The notes below the pieces were generated by a model. The model was not told where the DNA came from and made no database searches. It worked only from the letters and a program-made list of their open reading frames with translations. Below, piece by piece: positions 9,004 through 18,110 of a stretch of 64,000 nucleotides of DNA (position 1 is its first letter; each line of letters starts with the position of its first letter). The position numbers and the translations under genes are program-made. This DNA comes from Cognaticolwellia aestuarii (lineage in GTDB: Bacteria; Pseudomonadota; Gammaproteobacteria; Enterobacterales; Alteromonadaceae): positions 62,001-126,000 of the forward strand of contig NZ_MUZV01000001.1 of NCBI RefSeq assembly GCF_002000025.1, in the 5' to 3' direction.

Positions 9004-9047
9004 ATTCAGACACCTAAGCATAAGCGTTAACTTCTGCTTAGGCTGAA
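9004..9047 (-). terminator. Stem-loop after the PEP-CTERM gene
   Basis: CCTAAGCA (9013-9020) pairs with TGCTTAGG (9035-9042), and outer arms TTCAG/CTGAA can extend the stem past a small bulge. It lies 50 bp beyond the stop of the minus-strand PEP-CTERM gene. The following U-run is poor, so it may act as a weak terminator or an mRNA-end stabiliser. Confidence 0.4.
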
Positions 9048-9092
9048 CTGAGTTGAGGTAATTAATAACTCAAGACTGAGCGCTGATGGGGG

Positions 9093-10088
9093 TTATTGTC
9101 TTCTAAAGGCAAACAAAGCAAATAACCCTAAGGCCAAAATAATAAAACTTGACGGCTCAGGTACAGTTACCGCTGGCTCAACCAAAGCGGGGGCATTATT
9201 TGATTGATTTGCCAGTGGGTTATCATTTATTTGCGTATTACCCTGCCAAGAGTTCGCGATAACTTGTCCCCAAATAACGCCATACGGTGCTTTAATATCA
9301 GCTTTAGGCGCTAATATTGAACCGTATAACGCGGCATTAATATTTAATGTCTCAGCTTCAAAAAAGTTAAATATTACATTATCTGACATATTTCTAAGGG
9401 AAGTAGCAGAGTTATTGTCACCGCCAAAGTCTCCCCAACTGGTCGTAATATCAGTGCCAGCGATGTTAAGTAATACCGTGTCGCCTTGGTCAACAGCTGA
9501 TAGGTGGTAAACATTAAACAACATATCAGAGGCATTTAAGTTAAACACGTGCAGGTCGTTTGCTAGATCATTTTCACCTGCGCCTTTCAAGTACTGGTTA
9601 GAAGAGTAGAGATCCTTAGCTACGCCGTTTGCAGCTAACAAACCAAGATTGGCTGATAAATCATTTAAAAAAGCAAACTCAGTATCAAAATTAATGGGAG
9701 CAACCGGGGCAACAGCCATATTATTTAAGCTACCATTTGTAATAGTGCCTGATCCTGTTGGAGTATAATCACCACCAACATAGACATCGCCGGCGATTTG
9801 CCCGCTAGTAAAATTTAAATCACCGCCAACAACTAAAGCCGGCAGCACATTGGTATCAGTATATAATTGCTGTGAGTTTTTGATGTTTATGCTGTAATTA
9901 CTGATACTAACATTACCACCTGCCGCGACACGTCCTTCAACATCACTACCTGTTGATGAGAAATTTTGATGAATAAAAGCATTATAGTTGCTCGCAGCAC
10001 CTAAGTTAATAATGCCCGCTAATGCTGAATAGCTAAGGCTCGAAAGGAGTAAAATGGAAACAGTATGCAATAAGCGATTGACGTTCAT
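9093..10088 (-). CDS. Choice-of-anchor A, PEP-CTERM sorted surface protein
   Basis: This is a 331-residue exported protein. A signal peptide (about residues 1-24) is followed by a choice-of-anchor-A domain (LGAASNYNAFIHQNFSSTGSDVEGRVAAGGN ..., VGGDLNFTSGQIAGDVYVGGD, YGSILAPKADI, GVIWGQVIA), a short Pro/Asn-rich linker, and a textbook PEP-CTERM tail: VPEPSSF, a TM helix, FRR. Such tails are processed by exosortase (EpsH/XrtA) and the protein is released into, or tied to, the exopolysaccharide layer. No exosortase or eps gene is in the window, so the sorting machinery must be elsewhere. Monocistronic. Confidence 0.92.
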   Translation of the reverse strand: MNVNRLLHTVSILLLSSLSYSALAGIINLGAASNYNAFIHQNFSSTGSDVEGRVAAGGNVSISNYSINIKNSQQLYTDTNVLPALVVGGDLNFTSGQIAGDVYVGGDYTPTGSGTITNGSLNNMAVAPVAPINFDTEFAFLNDLSANLGLLAANGVAKDLYSSNQYLKGAGENDLANDLHVFNLNASDMLFNVYHLSAVDQGDTVLLNIAGTDITTSWGDFGGDNNSATSLRNMSDNVIFNFFEAETLNINAALYGSILAPKADIKAPYGVIWGQVIANSWQGNTQINDNPLANQSNNAPALVEPAVTVPEPSSFIILALGLFALFAFRRQ

Positions 10089-10475
10089 ATAAAGACAACT
10101 CTAGTAAATTTTTTGTAAGATCAAGCCATACCATGCAAAGGTCAGACCAGATTTATAAGTAACTATAATTATTAATATTTTACATATTACATCATGCAAA
10201 AACAAGTTGAGTGTAAAGTTATTAGACAACATTACTGAAAGTACTAAAGTCATAGAGATACTCGCGAATATGGCTTAGAGTACATAGCTTGCTCACTTAC
10301 GCTGCAAAAATGATGCAATGCGCATTGGGTTAACTATCGCAATTACCGACTTTTCTGTGTGTTAATGCTTTATTTAATTTCCTGATATTTAATCTATTTT
10401 TTAACAAACAACTCGCTTATTATATTATTAATAATGTTCCATTACGGCATTACCTCAGATGTAAAGGCATAACAA
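10089..10475. other. Intergenic region between divergent genes
   Basis: This is a 387-bp AT-rich stretch between the PEP-CTERM gene (minus) and the small hydrolase (plus); it should contain both promoters. I found no clear sigma-54 element, ORF or stem-loop in it. Confidence 0.5.
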
Positions 10476-10973
10476 ATGAAAGTAATTTTCTCACATGGTA
10501 AAGAAAGTGGTCCTTGGGGCAGTAAAATAACGCAACTTGCCAACGAAGCTAAAACATTAGGTTTTTCGGTTGATAGCATAGACTACAGTGACATAGTAAG
10601 CCCTGATGAGCGTGTTTCAATACTCAACCATTATTTAGAAAACGAAACTCAAGCCTATATATTAGTCGGTTCAAGTATGGGGGGTTATGTATCCCTGGTC
10701 GCCGCAAAAACCAGCAAGCCAATAGCGGTATTTTTGCTAGCCCCTGCGCTTTTCATGCCTGACTATCAACACCAAACCTATACCACCCAGGTAAAAAATA
10801 TCAATATCATACATGGTTGGTCTGATGAGATTATTCCGGTCGAGCATTCAATTAAATATGCACAGCAGGCAAAATGTGCGCTCCACTTGATTGCTGGTGA
10901 CCACCGCCTAAACACCTCAATTGAACAAGTAAAAACGCTATTTAAAGCTTTTTTACTAAGCCTTAAAAAATAG
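10476..10973 (+). CDS. Small alpha/beta-hydrolase (YqiA/RBBP9-like)
   Basis: This 165-residue minimal alpha/beta-hydrolase starts with a strand and HGKESGPWG oxyanion-loop region. It has the nucleophile Ser67 in VGSSMGGY, a probable acid Asp in HGWSDEIIP and the catalytic His in GDHRLN near the C-terminus. The lack of a lid and the short length fit esterase-like YqiA/YcfP-type proteins. It acts in the cytoplasm; the substrate is unknown. It is followed after one base by a small ORF on the same strand. Confidence 0.85.
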   Translation: MKVIFSHGKESGPWGSKITQLANEAKTLGFSVDSIDYSDIVSPDERVSILNHYLENETQAYILVGSSMGGYVSLVAAKTSKPIAVFLLAPALFMPDYQHQTYTTQVKNINIIHGWSDEIIPVEHSIKYAQQAKCALHLIAGDHRLNTSIEQVKTLFKAFLLSLKK

Positions 10974-10974
10974 C

Positions 10975-11241
10975 TTGTTCTTTGACTTTACACAAGCAAA
11001 TGAAAAGCAAGTCAGTAAAGTCTCAGTACTATTTACTCGGCCACAAGCTGAATTAGCCATTAATATGCTACATCGCTTAGTTTATATTGATATGTTTAGT
11101 GCGCTAAATATTAAGACACTCAAATTAAAACAAGCTATAGAGCAAAATAAAAGCATTCAATTCAGCCGCTTAAATCAAAAGCATTATATAAAATTTAAAG
11201 CTGACAATGTGATTTACAGCATTACATTCAATGACACTTAA
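10975..11241 (+). CDS. Hypothetical 88-residue protein
   Basis: This frame begins at a TTG one base after the hydrolase stop and has no evident SD of its own, so it would depend on coupling. The composition is protein-like: an amphipathic N-half and a C-terminal beta-type YIKFKADNVIYSITFND. No family, signal or TM is recognised. Its tight position suggests an operon with the hydrolase. The non-ATG start leaves real doubt. Confidence 0.45.
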   Translation: MFFDFTQANEKQVSKVSVLFTRPQAELAINMLHRLVYIDMFSALNIKTLKLKQAIEQNKSIQFSRLNQKHYIKFKADNVIYSITFNDT

Positions 11242-11322
11242 TTGGCAAACAAAAGACCTCAATAGCGTGCTAAAAATCTCTTCTAGACTATAAAAACAAC
11301 ATCACACAAGGTTAGCTATGTT

Positions 11323-12036
11323 TTATTTTGAGTCATGTTTCGGTAAATATTTATAGCCAGTGAGCATAGCGGAAACTAAGGCTGTTTTTTCTCTGCGCTC
11401 AGCAATAATGACCCCAAAAATATGTAAAGGGATCAAAAATAGTAAACTGTAAAAAGCATACACATGGGCTGTAATAAAAGGCTTTCTTATTGCTCTCATT
11501 TGCTGATAAGCAGCCTCATCAACATTTTCTTTTGAGTAGGGCTTAATGTCTGCTACATTATTTTTATCAATGGCAATGCTTTCAGCAAAATAATCACCAA
11601 ACGGTGGATAATAGATGTCTGTTCCGGCAATAACTAAACCTGAAACAAATTGCGTTGACATAAGTAAAAATAAAGCCAGCACCATTAATTTTCCTGCCGG
11701 ATTATGTCCTTTATAGGCTGTTTTTTTATGTTGCTTAAATTCAAGCAACGCTTGGGAAAAACCTTGTTTAAACGGTAATATTTTACTCCATCGTTCATAG
11801 CCTTTACCAATAAAGCCAATTAACAACCTAAACAGTAAGTTAATTGCAAAAACATAACCCACAATAACGTGTATTGTTTTCAACAATATTTTACCATCAG
11901 TGCTAACACCAAATAGCTTGCCATTTAGAATAACCAAGCCAATAAAAATAAGTAGGGTTATTGCGATAACATTCACCCAATGAAATACCCTTACTTTTCG
12001 GCTCCAAACAAAAACTTGCTCGCGTTCAATACTCAT
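11323..12036 (-). CDS. Cytochrome b561-type membrane protein
   Basis: This 237-residue protein has four TM helices and the di-haem cytochrome b pattern of Ni/Fe-hydrogenase-type/b561 cytochromes. Candidate haem ligands are in VFHWVN (helix 1), LLKTIHVIVGY (helix 2), ITAHVYAFYS (helix 3) and FLIPLHIFGV (helix 4). A loop between helices 2 and 3 ends in YPPFGDYF, as in other members. It would pass electrons between the quinone pool and a partner, perhaps a cytochrome c. No partner enzyme is adjacent. It is divergent from a membrane-tethered LuxR-type regulator. Confidence 0.88.
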   Translation of the reverse strand: MSIEREQVFVWSRKVRVFHWVNVIAITLLIFIGLVILNGKLFGVSTDGKILLKTIHVIVGYVFAINLLFRLLIGFIGKGYERWSKILPFKQGFSQALLEFKQHKKTAYKGHNPAGKLMVLALFLLMSTQFVSGLVIAGTDIYYPPFGDYFAESIAIDKNNVADIKPYSKENVDEAAYQQMRAIRKPFITAHVYAFYSLLFLIPLHIFGVIIAERREKTALVSAMLTGYKYLPKHDSK

Positions 12037-12376
12037 ATCAACCTCTTTTGATTCAATATATGTTAATAAAATCAGCTAACTAAAAAACAAGGCTAGCAGC
12101 AAATTTATATAATTCATCGTTGAATAGCCTAATAACCGAAAGTGCATACAGTCTGTGTAACAACACAACAACGGTAAGTCTTAGCAAAACTAAGTCATAT
12201 CTTTATTATCAACAGTATTTGCTTTGGATACTTGCGCTAGAACAACTATTAGCATCTAAAGTAACGTATATTGGCATCCCACATCATTAGACATAAGTTA
12301 GTGTCGATGACTAACTTCATATTTTTATGGTACATATGTCTACTAACAGTATATTCCGCCGATAAATGAGAACTTT
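12037..12376. other. Divergent intergenic region cyt b / luxR-type regulator
   Basis: This 340-bp region holds the promoters of both divergent genes. Its one distinctive element is the inverted repeat at 12295-12317. I see no ORF. Confidence 0.5.
12295..12317. promoter_or_regulatory. 8-bp perfect inverted repeat, candidate operator
   Basis: AAGTTAGT (12295-12302), 7-nt spacer, ACTAACTT (12310-12317). It lies 60 bp upstream of the LuxR-type gene and about 260 bp upstream of the divergent cytochrome b gene. The size and symmetry fit a dimeric HTH protein; autoregulation by the LuxR-type protein is an inference. Confidence 0.4.
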
Positions 12377-12868
12377 ATGAGAGATAAGTTAATCACAATC
12401 ATATTACTTATTATTATGTTTTTAAATTTTTTTGACGTACTTGCCGATATCTCTTTGGGAGTACCTAGCTGGCATATTTTATCTGAAAGTTTCGTGGTGA
12501 TCGCATCCGCGATAGCTGCATTTTTTCTCATTAAAGATATGCGTAACAGAACAGCTAGTATCAAAAGGCTAAAACAAGCATTAACAATATCGAATGATCA
12601 ATTTAAAAATATTTCTGATGAAATGCTAAACGCGCGTCATAAATATAGCACCGTGATCCGTGAGCAGTTTTTACAATGGTCACTTACCCTCAGTGAACAG
12701 GAAGTCGCGATGCTATTACTCAAAGGGTTAAGCTTTAAAGAGATCAGCGCCGTCAGAAGTACCAAAGAAAAAACGGTAAGACAGCAAGCATCAACTATTT
12801 ACAGCAAAGCAAATATAGATGGTAGACACGAACTTGCCGCATGGTTTCTAGAAGACTTTATACAATAG
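12377..12868 (+). CDS. Membrane-tethered LuxR-type HTH regulator
   Basis: This 163-residue protein has two N-terminal TM helices (about 5-22 and 33-51), a short coiled-coil segment (55-95), and a C-terminal LuxR/GerE-like HTH at about 104-160 (TLSEQEVAMLLLKGLSFKEISAVRSTKEKTVRQQASTIYSKANI). The domain order is that of a one-component regulator held at the membrane, with no receiver domain. The signal is unknown, perhaps membrane or redox state given the divergent cytochrome b. Its recognition helix region is intact. Confidence 0.82.
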   Translation: MRDKLITIILLIIMFLNFFDVLADISLGVPSWHILSESFVVIASAIAAFFLIKDMRNRTASIKRLKQALTISNDQFKNISDEMLNARHKYSTVIREQFLQWSLTLSEQEVAMLLLKGLSFKEISAVRSTKEKTVRQQASTIYSKANIDGRHELAAWFLEDFIQ

Positions 12869-13046
12869 AAGCTTTCAGTCCTGCTTTTAAGTACCCACAT
12901 GTAAATATTCGACAATAACGACTTAACCTATTTTTTATGCAACTTGTCGCATAATTAGCCGCACATTACTCGCTGATAAGTTAAAAAGTGTTATAAAGAT
13001 GCGTTTATTATAAAATTCATTAGGTTTTTAATTCATCAGGGAAATC

Positions 13047-15401
13047 ATGAAATATTCAATTAAGTCTGCCTTACTTTGTTTTTGTGTTGCGGCAAGCAGC
13101 CAAGCCATGGCAAAAAACAGCATCAGTGACGATAAATTTCGTCAATTGGAAGAAAATTTACCAACACCAAACACTTACCGTACAGCGTCTGGTGCACCTG
13201 GCCACCAATATTGGCAGCAAGATGTAGATTATAAAATTGACATTACCCTTAACGACGAAAAACAGACCTTGTCAGGTAGTGAAACAATTGATTACACCAA
13301 TAACTCACCTGATACTTTACGTTATTTATGGCTGCAATTAGATCAAAACAAACTAGCTGAAAACGCAAGTTCCAAAACAACCCGTACAGCACCGAGCAAG
13401 AAAGTAACTTACAGTGGCTTACGAAACGCTATTGAAACAGAAGCCTTCAACGGTGGTTACAACATTACTCAAGTCACAGGTTCAAACGGTAAAGATTTAT
13501 CTTATGTGATTAATGGCACCATGATGCGTATTGATCTGCCAAAATCATTGAAATCAGGTGATAGTGTTGAACTTAATATCAATTGGAACTACCAATTACA
13601 TGAACAGAAAGTTTTAGGTGGTCGTTCGGGTTACGAATACTTTAAAGAAGACGATAACTATCTTTACGAAATCGCCAGCTGGTTTCCACGTGCAGCTGCT
13701 TATTACGATGTTATGGGTTGGCAGAATAAACAGTTTATTGGTAGCGGTGAATTCACCTTAGAATTTGGTGATTATGACGTTAGCATCACAGTTCCTGCTG
13801 ATCATGTTGTTGCTGCAACCGGTGTTTTGCAAAACCCAAAAGAAGTGTTAACAAAAACACAACGTAATCGTTTAGCGAAAGCTAAAAATGCCGATAAACC
13901 TGTGTTAGTGATCACCCCTGAAGAAGCATTAGCAAACGAGAAATCTCGTTCAAGCAAAACCAAAACCTGGGAATTTGAAGCGAAAAACGTTCGTGACTTT
14001 GCTTTTGCTTCTAGTCGTAAGTTCATTTGGGATGCACAAGGTTATAAGGGCGGTAAAACCGACACTATGGCCATGTCTTTCTACCCTAATGAAGGCAACC
14101 CGTTATGGGAAAAGTACTCTACTGAATCGATTATCCATACCATGGAGCAATACAGTAAATATACTTTTGATTACCCATACCCTGTTTCTATATCGGTAAA
14201 TGGTCCCGTTGGTGGCATGGAATATCCTATGATCACCTTCAATGGCCCTCGCCCAACATTAGATAAAAAAACCGGTGAAAAAACTTATTCTCGTGCAACT
14301 AAATACGGCTTAATTGGCGTTATTATTCACGAAGTAGGTCATAACTATTTCCCAATGATTGTTAACTCTGATGAACGTCAATGGACATGGATGGATGAAG
14401 GTTTAAACACTTTTCTACAATTTGTCGCAGAGCAAGCTTGGGAAGAAAACTATCCTTCTCGCCGTGGTGATGCCGCAAACATTACGAGCTACATGAAAAG
14501 CAACAACCAAGTGCCTATCATGACTAACTCAGAGTCAATTTTGCAATTTGGCAATAATGCTTATGGCAAGCCAGCAACAGCATTAAATATATTACGTGAA
14601 ACCATTATGGGTCGTGAATTATTTGATTTTGCCTTTAAAGAATACGCACAACGCTGGAAGTTTAAACGCCCTACCCCAGCTGATTTTTTCCGAACGATGG
14701 AAGATGCTTCAGGTATTGATTTAGATTGGTTCTGGCGTGGTTGGTTTTACACCACAGATCATGTTGATATTGCGCTAGGTAATATTCATTTATACCGCCC
14801 TAACAGCCAAAATCCAGATACAGAAGCGGCATGGGAGCGTGCATTAGACAACGAAAAGCCTGAATTTATCAGTAAAATCCGTAATAGTGGTCAATGGGTT
14901 CGCACGCATGATAAGCCTGAATTATTAGACTTTTATAACGAGCATGACAAATTCACCGCAACCAACGCAGCACGTAACAAATATAACGCGAGCAACAAAA
15001 AACTTGAGCAATGGCAAAAAGATTTACTACTAGATGAACGTAACTTCTACATTGTTGATTTTGAAAATAAAGGCGGCTTAGTTATGCCAATTATTCTCGA
15101 TTTAACTTTTGCCGACAATACCGTTGAACGCGTTACTTTACCTGCCGAAATCTGGCGTCGTAACAGTAAAAATGTATCAAAACTACTGATTCGTGACAAA
15201 GAAATTACTGCCATCGCTATTGATCCCAATTGGGAAACAGCTGACGTAGATGTTAATAACAACTACTGGCCTGCACGTCCAATCAAGTCTCGCTTTGAAC
15301 TATACAAACGCAAGAAAAAAGACATGATGCGTGATTATAATGTTGAATTAAAAAGCCTTGATGACGAAGACGAAAAAGCAACTAAGGTTAAGCAACCGTA
15401 A
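13047..15401 (+). CDS. M1 family zinc aminopeptidase, secreted
   Basis: This 784-residue protein has a signal peptide (cleavage after SSQAMA, about residue 22), an N-terminal beta domain typical of M1 peptidases, and the gluzincin active site. The zinc site is H428-E-V-G-H432, with the third ligand Glu451 in WMDEGLNTF exactly 18 residues on. The substrate-binding GGMEYPM motif (the GXMEN equivalent) precedes it. It is probably a periplasmic metallopeptidase that trims peptides for uptake. The C-terminal 180 residues are beta-rich and Lys-rich at the end. The stop overlaps the start of the next gene (TAATG), so translation is coupled. Confidence 0.93.
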   Translation: MKYSIKSALLCFCVAASSQAMAKNSISDDKFRQLEENLPTPNTYRTASGAPGHQYWQQDVDYKIDITLNDEKQTLSGSETIDYTNNSPDTLRYLWLQLDQNKLAENASSKTTRTAPSKKVTYSGLRNAIETEAFNGGYNITQVTGSNGKDLSYVINGTMMRIDLPKSLKSGDSVELNINWNYQLHEQKVLGGRSGYEYFKEDDNYLYEIASWFPRAAAYYDVMGWQNKQFIGSGEFTLEFGDYDVSITVPADHVVAATGVLQNPKEVLTKTQRNRLAKAKNADKPVLVITPEEALANEKSRSSKTKTWEFEAKNVRDFAFASSRKFIWDAQGYKGGKTDTMAMSFYPNEGNPLWEKYSTESIIHTMEQYSKYTFDYPYPVSISVNGPVGGMEYPMITFNGPRPTLDKKTGEKTYSRATKYGLIGVIIHEVGHNYFPMIVNSDERQWTWMDEGLNTFLQFVAEQAWEENYPSRRGDAANITSYMKSNNQVPIMTNSESILQFGNNAYGKPATALNILRETIMGRELFDFAFKEYAQRWKFKRPTPADFFRTMEDASGIDLDWFWRGWFYTTDHVDIALGNIHLYRPNSQNPDTEAAWERALDNEKPEFISKIRNSGQWVRTHDKPELLDFYNEHDKFTATNAARNKYNASNKKLEQWQKDLLLDERNFYIVDFENKGGLVMPIILDLTFADNTVERVTLPAEIWRRNSKNVSKLLIRDKEITAIAIDPNWETADVDVNNNYWPARPIKSRFELYKRKKKDMMRDYNVELKSLDDEDEKATKVKQP

Positions 15402-15901
15402 TGTTGTTACGCCTAGCTAAACGTTTTTTTGTTTTGCTATTGTGTGGGCTGGCCGCAAATGCGCTTGCCCACCGCTACTTTTTTAGCATCACGGACCTCA
15501 GGTTAAATGAAAACACTCAAGCCATTGAGGTCATTCATCAAATAACGGCACATGATATAGATAATGCGATTGCTGAAAATCAACAAATTCACTTTTCGGT
15601 GGCTCACCCAAATTATGAAGAGATTATACGTCAATATATCGAAGCAAACTTTCAGCTAGCATATCAAAATAAAGCCGTACCATTAAACTGGGTAGGGTTT
15701 GAAATAAATCACGGTATCATCTTTGTTTACCAAGAAGCTGAGTTCCAGCATTCGTTGATTGGATTAAAAATAACTAATCGTTTGTTAATCGAAAATTACG
15801 AAAAACAAATAAATACAGTTAATTTTTACGATAATACGATAAAAGGTAGCCTAACTTTCAAAAGATCAGTTACTATTAATGATATTGAAATTAACAATTA
15901 A
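15401..15901 (+). CDS. DUF6702-like secreted protein
   Basis: This 166-residue protein has a signal peptide (after NALA, about residue 23) and mature N-terminus HRYFFSITDLRLNENTQAIEVIHQITAHDIDNAI. The HRY..S...ei...t..iEv..ri...Dle pattern is that of the DUF6702 family found beside M1 peptidases. The function is unknown. The ATG overlaps the M1 peptidase stop by one base, so the two proteins are likely made in fixed ratio and may work together in the periplasm. Confidence 0.82.
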   Translation: MLLRLAKRFFVLLLCGLAANALAHRYFFSITDLRLNENTQAIEVIHQITAHDIDNAIAENQQIHFSVAHPNYEEIIRQYIEANFQLAYQNKAVPLNWVGFEINHGIIFVYQEAEFQHSLIGLKITNRLLIENYEKQINTVNFYDNTIKGSLTFKRSVTINDIEINN

Positions 15902-15980
15902 TAATAGTTAGATTTACATTTTGCCCATATGCGTGCAAAATCTAATGACTAGATTACACCAAAAGGCTTTGGAAAACTTC

Positions 15981-16445
15981 ATGAATGTAGAGTTTATAAA
16001 TCCGTTTTTGTCCTCAATGCTTAATGTTATGTCAACCATGGCGCAAATGGAACTAACACCTGAAAAACCTCGTTTGAAAAAAAATGAAATTGCTCAAGGT
16101 GATGTTTCTGGCTTAATTGGCATGGTAAGTGAGCAAACTAAAGGCTCATTATCTATTACCTTTGAAGGTGAACTTGCTTTAGCGACAATGAAAAACATGG
16201 TCGGCGAAGGTCCTGATGAAATCAATGAAGAAATCACTGATTTAGTTGGCGAAATTACCAATATGGTAACCGGCGGCGCAAAACGTATGTTGAGTGAAAA
16301 AGGTATTGAATTTGATATGGCCACACCTATGGTTGTTTCAGGTAAAAATCATACCATTACCCATAAAGCCGATGGACCTATTGTCATTATTCCGCTTTCT
16401 TCTAAGCATGGTAAAGCCTTTATTGAATTTAGTTTTGATAAGTAA
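15981..16445 (+). CDS. cheX: CheX-family chemotaxis phosphatase-like protein
   Basis: This 154-residue protein runs from the ATG at 15981 (MNVEFINPFLSSMLNVMSTMA); an in-frame upstream ATG at 15921 adds 20 unconserved residues. It has the CheX/CheC-like fold: an N-terminal helix, GLIGMVSEQTKGSLSITFEG, then EEITDLVGEITNMVTGGAKRML. This E-x2-N helix holds the Glu/Asn pair used by CheX to dephosphorylate CheY-P. It probably acts on a response regulator, and no chemotaxis operon is adjacent. A clean rho-independent terminator follows. Confidence 0.9.
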   Translation: MNVEFINPFLSSMLNVMSTMAQMELTPEKPRLKKNEIAQGDVSGLIGMVSEQTKGSLSITFEGELALATMKNMVGEGPDEINEEITDLVGEITNMVTGGAKRMLSEKGIEFDMATPMVVSGKNHTITHKADGPIVIIPLSSKHGKAFIEFSFDK

Positions 16446-16468
16446 ATCTAGCTAACAACTGTTTGCTC

Positions 16469-16493
16469 AGCCTCATAAAACATGAGGCTTTTT
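16469..16493 (+). terminator. Rho-independent terminator after cheX
   Basis: AGCCTCAT (16469-16476), loop AAAAC, ATGAGGCT (16482-16489), followed by TTTT. It is a compact GC-containing stem with a U-run, 24 bp after the cheX stop. Confidence 0.85.
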
Positions 16494-16869
16494 ACTTTCA
16501 CGCTACTTTACATGTATCTATTGCTAATCGTTAATACCTAACATTAACGGCTAATATTACTCGTTTAAATCTTAGATAACTCTACCAGATAAAACTTCGC
16601 CATCTAGTATTCCAAGATAGATATTTTTCAAGGCAGTTATATTCCAAGCATATTATTTTATCCATATCATAAGCATAATTTCCCAGTGAATACTAAGTTC
16701 ATAAGTAAATTTTGCAGATATTTGCGATACCATAATTATAGCCAGTTATCATCATAGCGAAACACAACCTAAGTGTTTAGCAAAAGGCAATGACAAACCT
16801 TAGTAGCAAGCGCTGATTAATAAGTTGGCAATAATGCTATGATATAAATTTACCTATGAATAAATCATT
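16494..16869. other. Intergenic region cheX-yjbQ
   Basis: This is about 376 bp of AT-rich DNA with no ORF having a start and SD. It should contain the yjbQ promoter near its right end; I see no repeat or structured element worth naming. Confidence 0.5.
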
Positions 16870-17289
16870 ATGTGGCAACAAGTAGAAATCACCTTAAACG
16901 CCTATTCACGTGGCTTTCACCTTATCACCGCAGATATTGAACACGCACTTAATGAACTCTCCCCGGTACGCTATGGATTGTTGCACCTGTTTATCAAACA
17001 CTCCTCTGCATCATTAACCATTAATGAAAATGCCGATCCAACAGTGCGCGATGACATGGAACGTCATTTTAATCAATTTGTGCCAGAAAATGCCCCTTAT
17101 TATCGCCACACCTATGAGGGGCCTGATGATATGCCAGCACACATCAAAGCTAGCACTTTAGGTAGCAGTGTTAGTGTTCCATTATCAAATGGCAAAATGA
17201 ATCTAGGGCTTTGGCAGGGAGTATACCTAGGAGAGCATCGTGATTATGCTGGCTCCAGAACTGTTGTTTTAACCGTTAGCGGCGAGTAG
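16870..17289 (+). CDS. yjbQ: YjbQ/UPF0047 family protein
   Basis: This 139-residue protein matches the UPF0047/YjbQ family end to end. The family signature residues are visible: LLHLFIKHSSASLTINENADPTVRDDM, the H-TYEGPDDMPAHIKAS segment with metal-site His, and the C-terminal GLWQGVYLGEHRD. Some family members have weak thiamine-phosphate synthase activity in vitro; the physiological role is not settled. It is cytoplasmic and standalone. Confidence 0.95.
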   Translation: MWQQVEITLNAYSRGFHLITADIEHALNELSPVRYGLLHLFIKHSSASLTINENADPTVRDDMERHFNQFVPENAPYYRHTYEGPDDMPAHIKASTLGSSVSVPLSNGKMNLGLWQGVYLGEHRDYAGSRTVVLTVSGE

Positions 17290-17380
17290 AGACTTTTTAC
17301 CTGTAAGTAATAAACTGATCATTTGAGCAATTGATCTCAAATATACCATTGAGTACAATACAGGCAAGAGAGAACAATAA

Positions 17381-18031
17381 ATGGATATCATTGTGGTCAG
17401 TGGTCGTAAGCGTAAATTTGATGAGCAAACTGCATTACAAGCAGCAATGGAAGTGTTTTGGGCAAAAGGCTTTGTTGGTGCTTCTTTAGCTGAGCTAACA
17501 AAATGTATGAAGATTAATAAGCCGAGTATGTATAATACTTTTGGTAATAAAGAAGCTTTATTCATTAAGGCTACTCAATATTATATCGAACACAATTTAA
17601 CAAGCCACTCTACTGCCTTGTATGAACCGAATACCCCTTTACACACTCGGCTAAAAAACTACATGATGTCAATTGTTCGTATGCAATGTAGTACTGAACA
17701 GCCAAAAGGTTGCTATCTTGTATTATGTCAATCAGAAGTCGCTGGCGGCGATATTCCAACTGATGCTGCCGCTTTACTTACGGAAGCTGAGGCTAGGCCA
17801 AAATTGTTATTAAGTGAGCTGTTTAGAAATGATAAAGAAGCCATTTTGTTGGGTTTACATCATAACTGCGCAGGTAACGCGCTAAGTTTATATACCGCGC
17901 TCAAAGGTACTGCTGCTATGGCACGTTCCAAAGTATCTTCTTCAGATTTAGAGTATGTTATTGATACGATGTTAACCGGCATGTTCAGTGCATCTGAAGC
18001 TCATGCCTCATCAGTACAAACCATACAGTAG
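17381..18031 (+). CDS. TetR/AcrR family regulator
   Basis: This 216-residue protein has an N-terminal TetR HTH at about 10-60 (FDEQTALQAAMEVFWAKGFVGASLAELTKCMKINKPSMYNTFGNKEALF) and an all-helical ligand domain with two Cys (MQCSTEQPKGCYLVLCQSE). Ligand and targets are unknown. It is convergent with the second TetR gene (79 bp between stops) and not divergent from any pump gene. It is therefore less likely than that protein to control the RND system. Confidence 0.9.
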   Translation: MDIIVVSGRKRKFDEQTALQAAMEVFWAKGFVGASLAELTKCMKINKPSMYNTFGNKEALFIKATQYYIEHNLTSHSTALYEPNTPLHTRLKNYMMSIVRMQCSTEQPKGCYLVLCQSEVAGGDIPTDAAALLTEAEARPKLLLSELFRNDKEAILLGLHHNCAGNALSLYTALKGTAAMARSKVSSSDLEYVIDTMLTGMFSASEAHASSVQTIQ

Positions 18032-18110
18032 AGCTGCCCCTAAAATTTAGCTTTTATCTTGAATAGCGCTAGTAAATATGACCGGAGTTACTGTGCAGGT
18101 TAATGAGTAA

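Noticed and set aside
10089-10200. Possible sigma-54 promoter for the PEP-CTERM gene (TGGTAT...CTTG on the minus strand)
   Set aside because: The -24 and -12 elements are too close together and the invariant bases do not match.
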